43,030 nucleotides of DNA, taken from positions 1-43,030 of the forward strand of contig JBBBWG010029965.1 in the NCBI GenBank assembly GCA_037176905.1. Reading direction: 5' to 3'. The position numbers and the translations under genes were made by a program. This DNA comes from Azolla pinnata. Lineage: Eukaryota; Streptophyta; Polypodiopsida; Salviniales; Salviniaceae. Below are positions 28,371 to 43,030 of this stretch, piece after piece (position 1 is the stretch's first letter; every line of letters starts with the position of its first letter). Under the pieces are notes generated by a model, which searched no databases, was not told the origin of the DNA, and saw only the letters and a program-made list of their open reading frames with translations.

Positions 28371-30292
28371 GTGGCCTAATCAGTGAAAGTAATTATACAT
28401 AAATGGATGGACTAATTATGCGCTAATCGGACCTGTTTTTTCTTTTTTTCCAGATCCAAATATCCTTCCATTTGTTAACCCAAGATTCGATAGAGAAATT
28501 GTACTCACTTACAAACTTAAGTATATATCTCTTCTAAATCACTTTTTATTACGTTACATCTCCTTGACCATCGTACGGAACAATTATACCGATTTACAAG
28601 TATTAATACGAGGCTAATCTCACTCACAGCTCCCAGATTCTGCAGTATTATGAAGCTTTTTAATCCAACAAACTCCCTTGCAACATGATTTATGTCAACC
28701 ACAAGCTTCGCTTGTGAACATAAAAAAGAAAGTAATGAGAAGAGATACAGTAGAGCTGATCCGATCGATCAGAGAACCCAGATCCAACCAAGTACATCAA
28801 GCGCAAATGGCTAGTTTCTCTTTCGACTATATCGAATGGACTTGAGTAGGTGATTTTAGGCCATAACTTGTAGCCAAAAAAGTCTTTTGGTTTGTATCTC
28901 TTCAATCAAGCTCGTAAAATAGTGCCCATTTATCTTCTAGCTTGATTGTTGTCACTTGTGCAGAATGATTTCGTCGAGACAATCAAGTAGGTGGGTTGTA
29001 GGTATGACAACAACAAGGCGATTCTTGTATGGTTTGCATCGGTTGAGTAAGTGTTATCATGACAATCCGAATGTCTGATCATATAGTAACAACTCAAGTC
29101 GAGCACAACGAGTTAACGAGAGCTCATAATCATAGAATTAACCATACGTATATCATACGCGTTTGCATCCGCGTATGTTTTAATCAAATGTGTATGCTAA
29201 ATCATCTCTAAGTTGGATTGGATTAACAAATTGGAAAAAAAATTAACATGAAAATTCCAAAAAATGACCATGGTTTATATTATATAATGATCGAATCACA
29301 TGTCATCGCATGTTATACAAGAGAGAGCGAGATTGGGGATTAAAACAAAATTACATATAAAATATATCAAAGAAGAAAAAAACCACGCATTTTTTCTTTT
29401 TTCAAACGTTTCAATGCTTGCACGAACACGTTTATTACATTCTATGCTCATAATCAAACTAGAAATGATATCCAAGGACTTTTGGGCCATCAATTTTATG
29501 GAATTGACTCCGATCGTCTCTGTTGATCGGCCTATTTGACGAAGATAGTTCCAACCTCCACAAAAGTTAGGGAGCAAACTAGAGTTGACTTGGATCGGAT
29601 CACATCAAAATTTGCCACCGGAGCTTATCTATTGAGGTTATAGTTGCAATGTCGGCAATATAATTATGTTCAACACGGTTAAACATAATTAACACGAGAC
29701 AACCGGGACATCGATTTGTATCTGCATTGTTCCTGTCCAGCGAAGCAGATTGCACCGATCTGCTGATTCTTGCATGGAGGGGAAAAGCACGCAATGAGCC
29801 AAGTCATAAGGAAACTGAAGCTTTGGCATGTGCCTCTGTGCTTGGACTCGGTCACATTTTGCGCTCCAAGCAGACCAACAATGAGCACAAGGCTGATTCC
29901 ATTTTTCGACAAGCTTGACGAACAAAGAGGTGGCATAGAATGCATCGATTTGCTGATCTCTAATCGGATATTTGTTGGCCCCAGATCATGCAAATTTCTA
30001 CGAGCAAGGATTGGCTTGGGATCTGCATCGATTTCGTGATTTCTGGAAAGATGGAGATCTAACTATTATGAATGAATCGAGATGGTCTCAGCAATCAATC
30101 GACGTTTCCAGTTGAGGATGGGCCTAGACTTTGCCATCTATTGTTGTATGTTGTAACACACGCCGAGTCTTGCAGATCTGGGTGAGAGGGCAAACATGGA
30201 ATTAAGAAAAAGAGGACAAAATAAGAATGAATTACCCCAAAAAAACAAAAACAAAAAACATTTCCCATTGCATTGTGCGATATATACAGAGA
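28371..30292. other. intergenic, no gene seen
   Basis: Nearly 2 kb of AT-rich DNA has no recognisable coding exon, RNA gene or tandem repeat. The longest frames, about 100 codons near 29679-29993, match no domain I know. Confidence 0.5.
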
Positions 30293-30739
30293 AGGGAAAA
30301 TTACTGAAAAATGCCTAACAGAATTAATAATTTGCATTTTAACTCCTACTAGAACTAGAAATTATAAATCAACGCACGTTTTTAAAACACAAGGCTCAAT
30401 TGATCGATCAACACCAAATCAATTAATTGTGAGCTTCAAATTAGTCAATTGATTTACACTCGAATGAATCGATTAGCACCGTTGTAAGCTACTTATCGAT
30501 TGATTAGATCCTAAAATTATTAAGTTCCGTAAATCGAATACAACTGTTCAAAGAATCGATTGGGATCAAATAGCAGGAAGCGATTCAGAATAAAAACAGA
30601 TCAAGGTAATAATACTAATCGGATTTTTAACTGGGTGTTAACTCGTAATTAAGCAGAAGGCTGTTTTCAGTAAACTCGTGAAAATGTAATTTATAAATAT
30701 CGTCAGTCAGGCGTTTGTTTTTCTTTGGTAATTCTCCCT
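30293..30739 (+). mobile_element. MITE-like element, copy C
   Basis: This is a 447-bp element. Left end AGGGAAAATTACTGAAAAAT is followed by GCCTAAC; right end GGCGTTTGTTTTTCTTTGGT is followed by AATTCTCCCT. These are imperfect inverted repeats matching copies A and B. The interior block TCGATTGATTAGATCCTAAA aligns with copy A read in reverse. There is no ORF and no clear target-site duplication. Confidence 0.7.
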
Positions 30740-30810
30740 ACATAAAAAAGAAAGGAAATTAAGGGGAAAAAAAGGAAATTAAGGATAAATAATAATAATA
30801 ATAATAATAT

Positions 30811-31228
30811 GCCTAACAAAATTATAAATTGCATTTAAAATCCTACTAAAACTAGAAATTACAAATTGATGCACGGTTTTAAGAAAACAAGGCTCAATTG
30901 ATTGATCAACACCAAATCAATTAATCGTGAGCATCAAATTAGTCGATTGATTTACACTCGAATGAATCGATTAACACCATCGTAAGCTATTTATCGATCG
31001 ATCAGATCCTAACATTATTAAGTTCCGTAAATCGAATCTAGCTGTTCGGAGAATCGATCGGGATCAAGCGATTCGGAATAAAAACAGATCAAGGTAATAA
31101 TACTAAACCGGATTTTTGACTGGGCGTTAACCCGTAATTAAGCAGAAGGCTGTTTTCAGTAAACCCGTGAAAATGTAATTTATAAATATCGTAAGTCAGG
31201 CGTTTGTTTTTCTTCGGTAATTTTCCCT
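30811..31228 (+). mobile_element. MITE-like element, copy D (left end missing)
   Basis: This is nearly identical to copy C from GCCTAAC to GGTAATTTTCCCT, but the first ~18 bp are replaced by an AAT run (30790-30810). The right flank (ATAAAAAAGA.AGGAAATTA) also repeats the flank of copy C. The pair therefore arose by tandem duplication of element plus flank, not by two insertions. Confidence 0.7.
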
Positions 31229-31306
31229 ACATAAAAAAGAGAGGAAATTAGAGGGATAAAAAAGGAAATTAAGGGGAAAAAAAGGAAATTAAGGAAAAAA
31301 AGAAAG

Positions 31307-31357
31307 AAATAATAATAATAATAATAATAATGATAAATAATAATAATAATAATGATA

Positions 31358-31389
<32 letters not shown>

Positions 31390-31886
31390 TAAATAGTAAT
31401 AATAATAATGATAAATAATAATAATAATAACAACAATAATAATAATAATAATAATAATGATAAATAATAATAATAGTGATAAATAATAATAATAATGATA
31501 AATAATCATAATAATGATAAATAATAATAATAATAATGATAAATAATAATAAGAATGATAAATAATAATAATAATAATGATAAATAATAATAATAATAAT
31601 GATAAATAATAATAATAATGATAAATAATANNNNNNNNNNNNNNNNNNNNNNNNNNNNNNNNNNNNNNNNNNNNNNNNNNNNNNNNNNNNNNNNNNNNNN
31701 NNNNNNNNNNNNNNNNNNNNNNNNNNNNNNAATGATAAATAATAATAATAATAATGATAAATAATAATAATAATAATGATAAATAATAATAATAATGATA
31801 AATAATAATAATAATGATAAATAATAATAATAATGATAATAATGATAATAATAATAATAATGATAATAATGATAATAATAATAATA
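31307..31886. repeat. AAT/ATGATAAAT microsatellite array
   Basis: Runs of AAT are broken at intervals by ATGATAA, giving 18-27-bp higher-order units, over about 580 bp including the assembly gap. The long Ile/Tyr/Leu/Ser frames on the - strand are artefacts of the repeat. Confidence 0.9.
31631..31730. other. assembly gap, exactly 100 N
   Basis: One hundred N lie inside the AAT array. A round 100 usually marks a gap of unknown size, so the true length of the array is not known. Confidence 0.98.
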
Positions 31887-31890
31887 GTCC

Positions 31891-32322
31891 ATTATTATTA
31901 TTGTTATAGTATTTTATAATTACAAAATAGGGCTCGAGGAAAAGGGAAAAGTTTCCTTCTTTCTTTTCCGTCTTCTTCTTCTTTCTCTTCTTCTTTCTTC
32001 TTCTTCTTCTTCCTTTCTTTCTTTCCTTCTTCTGCTTCGCTCTGCTTCTGCAGAGATCGTCGCCATCGCCGTCGCTCGGTTCCTTCCACTTCTTCCTTGC
32101 CCTCGTCCTTCGCTCTTCTGCTGCTTTCTGTTCCTCATTCTTCATCTGCCGCCATCCCGGATTTCTTCTTCGTTTTTCTTTTTGCTACCGCTCCCGTTTT
32201 CACTGTCGTTCCGGTGCATTACTTCCCCATTTTTCTCCCCTTTCCTTCTCCTCCTTCCTTCCTCCCTTCTCCTTCTTCTTCTTCTTCTTCTTCTTCTTCT
32301 TCTTTCTCCGCTCTCCGCAGGC
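31891..32322 (+). promoter_or_regulatory. CUL1 promoter and pyrimidine-rich leader
   Basis: From about 31950 the + strand is rich in CTT/TTC, typical of a plant 5' UTR, with long TTC runs (32000-32025, 32272-32305). The ATG follows CTCTCCGCAG|GC, a good splice acceptor, so the leader may contain an intron ending at 32320. The AAT array ends only about 435 bp upstream of the ATG. Confidence 0.45.
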
Positions 32323-40013
<7,691 letters not shown>

Positions 40014-40832
40014 AGGAAGCGAGCGAAAGCCCCGATCGAAGAATCGAGAATATGACAGTTGATCGGCCTCCTGATGGGTGTAATATGTAAAGATAAGAAA
40101 AAAACAAAATTGTAGAAAGTTTATGAGAGAGAGGTGGAAGCCATTTTTGCTGTAAAGGAATTTCTAAAGATTTCTCTTGGAATGGCCGAGGAGGGGGGAT
40201 TTCATTGATTTGGGTCACAAGAACAGGGCGAATGACCATTATTATTAACTGTTACCCTGTTGGTTGGTGTGTTGGGGGGAGAGATGGTTTGGGGGGGAGG
40301 GAAGGGGAGAGGGGGGCGCAAAGAAGCATATAATTGTTTTTGCTAATACTGGTTTCTTGTTTCCTTGCTTGAAGTGATTGATTGACAAAAGAGTGAGAAT
40401 GATTTCTCACGCAGAGAAAACAGTTTCGTCGCTGTAATCTTCTCGATCCTGAAGCATCTCTCTCGGAGAGAATTCTGCGATTCTGAGAAATGTTGCATGA
40501 AAGGTTTTTTGTGCCATTGCCCATTTTGGTTTCTAAAGGCTCCAATAAGAATCTGGTCAGATGTATTGTACAAATGGGATCAGGGGCATGAACTTCTGTT
40601 TGGCAAGCTCTTTGTGGGCAATTATGTGCTGGAAATGTTGGATGTTTTTGCTGCAAACAATGGCAGCTTGGATTGGAATGTGATGTGTAACTTTGGGCAT
40701 ATGTATACATATGTATAGGGAGAGATGGGAAGAAAGACAGAATTTGGTTGTGGCAGGCAGATGGATCTTTCAGGCAGATGAATCTGCTTCTGTGAATATG
40801 CTTCTTGATTTTGTGTTGCTGATAAAGAACTG
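40014..40832 (+). other. CUL1 3' UTR and downstream flank
   Basis: This holds the CUL1 3' end. It contains the G-rich block listed separately and otherwise unremarkable sequence. Open frames on the - strand (up to 239 codons near 40252-40971) are low-complexity and are not called. Confidence 0.5.
40268..40318 (+). other. G-run cluster, G-quadruplex candidate
   Basis: Within 51 bp there are runs of 6, 7, 3, 4 and 6 G separated by short loops (for example GGGGGGGAGGGAAGGGG). This fits the G3+ four-run pattern for a quadruplex. It lies about 255 bp past the CUL1 stop on the coding strand, so it could form in the transcript if the UTR reaches it. Confidence 0.6.
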
Positions 40833-41082
40833 GAAGAAAAACAAATGTGGTTAGTGGAAGAACTGGAAGTCTCTTCTTCTTTTGAAGGTCTTTTTTTTTC
40901 TTCTCAGAGTGCAAATGATGATGCATCATCCCATTGGAGAGGATATTGTTGAGAGTTTTGAAGAAAAACAAATGTGATCAAATGGAAGAACTGGAAGTCT
41001 CTTCTTCTTTTGAAGTTTTTTTTTTTTCTTCTCAGAGTGCAAATGATGATATGCATCATCCCATTGGAGAGGATATTGTTGA
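40833..41082. repeat. 127-bp tandem duplication
   Basis: GAAGAAAAACAAATGTG starts at 40833 and 40960. Both copies continue GGAAGAACTGGAAGTCTCTT, a T run, CTTCTCAGAGTGCAAATGAT and CCATTGGAGAGGATATTGTT. The copies are nearly identical. Confidence 0.88.
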
Positions 41083-41440
41083 GTTCAAAATTCTTTCTTT
41101 CTGCAGATCCATTGCATTATGTCTCTTTCTTGGTGGATACAATACAGAGTGGGGTTTAGGGTTTGAGGCAAGCCCTAAAACCCTGTCTATCCTGAGAAAA
41201 AAAAACCTGCAAATGTCTGTGATGAATCTTGAGGTCAGATCCATGCCTGTGATGAATCAATCAGCCCTCTACCAGCCCTCTACAGACAGATCTAAGAACC
41301 TTCAACCATGTGCAATGAGGAAATGCATCAGTATATGCTAATGTATGTATGTATGATTTTAGTACATAGTGTCTGGTATGACTGTATCAAGTTCTTGCTC
41401 ATATGCTTATGCAGTGATGCTTTGGATGCAAGAGAAGCTG
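41083..41440. other. intergenic with an inverted telomere-like motif
   Basis: There is no gene. At 41151-41183, GGGGTTTAGGG and CCCTAAAACCC face each other across an 11-base loop, with one mismatch in the stem. Confidence 0.55.
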
Positions 41441-41858
41441 TTTTGTGCAGCTGCAGAAGAAGCTTGAGTGAGAGATTTCATGGAGCTGTTTTGTGCAGAT
41501 GCAGAATAAGCTGGACTGAGAATTTTCATGGAGCAGTTTTTGTGCAGATGCAGAAAGAAGAAGCTTGAGTGAGAGATTTCATGGAGCTGTTTTGTGCAGA
41601 TGCAGAAGAAGCTTGAGTGAGAGATTTCATGGAGAGCTGTTTTTTGCAGACACACAGGAGAAGCTTTGACTGAGAGTTTTCATGGAGCTGTTTTGTGCAG
41701 ATGCAGAAGAAGCTTTCGAGCGAGAGATTTCATGGAGAGCTGATTTTGCAGACACACAGAAGAAGCTTGAGTGAGAGATTTTCATGGAGCTGTTTTCTGC
41801 AGACACACAGAAGAAGCTTGACTGAGATTTCATGGAGCTGTTTGTGCAGACACAGAAG
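41441..41858. repeat. 48-53-bp minisatellite, eight units plus a partial
   Basis: The unit is TTTTGTGCAGATGCAGAAGA, then AGCTTGAGTGAGAGATTTCA, then TGGAGCTG. Two subtypes alternate: one with GCAGATGCAG and one with GCAGACACACAG. The array ends about 50 bp from the stop codon of the downstream - strand gene, so it probably lies in that gene's 3' UTR. Confidence 0.88.
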
Positions 41859-41909
41859 GTACATATATCATCATCATCATCATCAACATCTTCTTCTTCT
41901 TCTTCTTCT

Positions 41910-42151
41910 TCACTCTGATTCCTTCTTTTCTTGACTGGCAGCAGTGCTGTCTAGCTCAGCCATCTCGGCGCGGATCTGGTCCTCGATCGCCGAAACGCTG
42001 AACGACTTGAGCTCGTTGTAGGGCGCCCCCTCCGACAGCAGGTACTGGAACACCTCTTCGCCCTCCAATCCCCTCGACTTCGCAAGGTACAGCGGCGTGA
42101 GGCCGTACTTGTCCTCTTTGTCCATGTTGGCGCCGTACTGGATCAGCAGCC
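41910..42151 (-). CDS. ankyrin-repeat protein, last exon (5' part off window)
   Basis: The exon runs 42151-41910 after a strong acceptor (CTCTCTCCTTCAG). It starts with the last two bases of a codon and ends at TGA. It codes LLIQYGANMDKEDKYGLTPL and YLAKSRGL, a classic ankyrin repeat, then a helix-rich tail FQYLLSEGAPYNEL, IEDQIRAEMAELDSTAA and a charged end EKKESE. About 80 residues are visible. Earlier exons must lie beyond the right edge, since 42152-43030 shows none that I can support. It is not obviously a close paralogue of the ankyrin gene at 13708-15657. The function is probably protein binding; the partner is unknown. Confidence 0.72.
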
Positions 42152-42247
42152 CTGAAGGAGAGAGAGAGAGAGGGGAGCGATCGCAGGTCAAGGAAGAGCC
42201 ATGGATTCTCGGATTTGGTCTGTTGCGTTTTCCTGATTTGGTGGTGT

Positions 42248-42290
<43 letters not shown>

Positions 42291-42543
42291 CTGTTGTTTG
42301 TTTCTGTTCCCCCCATCAGGATGCTCTCTCTGCTTTGATGCGCTTGGGAAAAGATTTTCATTCAAAGGATACGGACGATCGGCAAGCTCCCGGTTCGAGC
42401 AGCCCAATGGATCGCACACCTGCGCAAAGAAATCCATGGAGCAGAATGTTGTTGGGTTTTCAGAATGCTGGGGGGGAGCGGCTTCTTCTGCGGAGAAAAC
42501 GGCAACAGCTATGGTGTTCTTGCCCCCCATCCAAAGAAATTTT
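42152..42543 (-). other. intron of the right-edge ankyrin gene
   Basis: This holds a GAT microsatellite (about 42246-42290) and otherwise unassigned sequence. A - strand frame is open through to 42605, but nothing in it looks like ankyrin or another domain. Confidence 0.5.
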
Positions 42544-42992
42544 GATTGATCAGAAGCAACAGCCATGGATTGAAGCCCATGATTTGAAGGAGCAGTTCCG
42601 ATCATGATCTCCAGAGAGACAGGCAGACAGAAAAGGGGAAAAAGAAACCGGAAGAATCAGTCAAGAAACCAGGTTCTTGGGGGGAAGAATTGGATTGATC
42701 AGAAGCAACAGCCATGGATCGAAGCCCATGATTTGAAGGAGCAGTTCCGATCATGATCTCCAGAGAGACAGGCAGACAGAAAAGGGGAAAAAGAAACCGG
42801 AAGAATCAGACAAGAAACCAGGTTCTTGGGGGAAGAATTGGATTTTGATCAGAATCAACAGCCATGGATTGAAGCCCATGATTTGAAGGAGCAGTTCCGA
42901 TCATGATCTCCAGAGAGACAGGGAGCCAAACAGACAGGAAAGGAGAACAAGAAACAGGAAGAGAATCAGAACAAGAAAAGCAGGTTCTTGGC
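42544..42992. repeat. 148-149-bp tandem repeat, three copies
   Basis: Copies start at 42544, 42693 and 42841. Each contains AACAGCCATGGAT, then GAAGCCCATGATTTGAAGGA, GCAGTTCCGATCATGATCTC and CAGGTTCTTGG. Copies 1 and 2 are almost identical; copy 3 is slightly diverged with a small insertion. It is probably inside an intron of the right-edge ankyrin gene. Confidence 0.88.
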
Positions 42993-43030
42993 GGATGGAT
43001 CATAATGATGCGAGGTTTTTTTTCCTCCCA

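Noticed and set aside
31180-32145. 321-codon - strand frame of Ile/Tyr/Leu/Ser runs
   Set aside because: It is read through the AAT microsatellite and the N gap, so it cannot be a real protein.
40252-40971. 239-codon - strand frame in the CUL1 3' flank
   Set aside because: Composition is driven by C-rich and T-rich runs (complement of the G cluster); no domain.
42152-42605. Extension of the right-edge ankyrin exon upstream as one long - strand frame
   Set aside because: A strong splice acceptor sits at 42152-42154 and the upstream translation has no ankyrin character and crosses a GAT microsatellite.

Overview
The window is nuclear DNA from a land plant, most likely a flowering plant. It carries intron-rich genes with GT/AG (and some GC/AG) splice sites. 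The families are plant ones: an IQ67-domain (IQD) protein, a plastid-type NAD-dependent GAPDH, the Golgi tether subunit COG1 and a CUL1-class cullin. Telomere-like TTTAGGG/TTAGGG tracts occur inside the sequence. I cannot fix the species from sequence alone. A 100-base N block at 31631-31730 shows this is a draft assembly.

Layout: (1) 1-2877, + strand, 3' part of an IQD gene; its first exon(s) lie off the left edge. (2) 2878-7855, gene-free AT-rich DNA with two inverted copies of a MITE-like element, a 213-bp tandem duplication and a 750-bp telomere-like minisatellite. (3) 8191-12782, + strand, a complete 14-exon plastid glycolytic GAPDH (GAPCp type). (4) 13708-15657, - strand, a two-exon ankyrin-repeat gene whose upstream side is a 165-bp satellite; each unit carries a TATAAATA box pointing at the gene. 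(5) 16311-20170, gene-free, with a ~70-bp minisatellite and a composite telomere-like repeat. (6) 21018-27105, - strand, complete six-exon COG1. (7) 27366-28350, about 1 kb of CATGCA-rich array in the COG1 upstream region. (8) 28371-31890, gene-free, then two more MITE copies and an AAT-type microsatellite broken by the gap. (9) 32323-40013, + strand, complete 19-coding-exon CUL1. (10) 40014-43030, CUL1 3' flank, several tandem repeats and the last exon of a second ankyrin-repeat gene on the - strand; its 5' part is off the right edge.

The genes are housekeeping genes with no evident shared pathway: calmodulin/microtubule scaffolding (IQD), plastid glycolysis (GAPCp), intra-Golgi retrograde tethering (COG1), SCF ubiquitin ligase scaffold (CUL1) and two ankyrin adaptors. 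I found no convincing new protein system. The distinctive feature is the DNA between and inside the genes. Nearly every intergenic interval, several introns and even some coding exons carry a different local tandem duplication or minisatellite. Several are built on sequences with regulatory or structural meaning: telo-box, TATA box, RY (CATGCA) motif and G-runs.

Exon coordinates were derived by hand from splice consensus, reading phase and family similarity; no transcript evidence was available.
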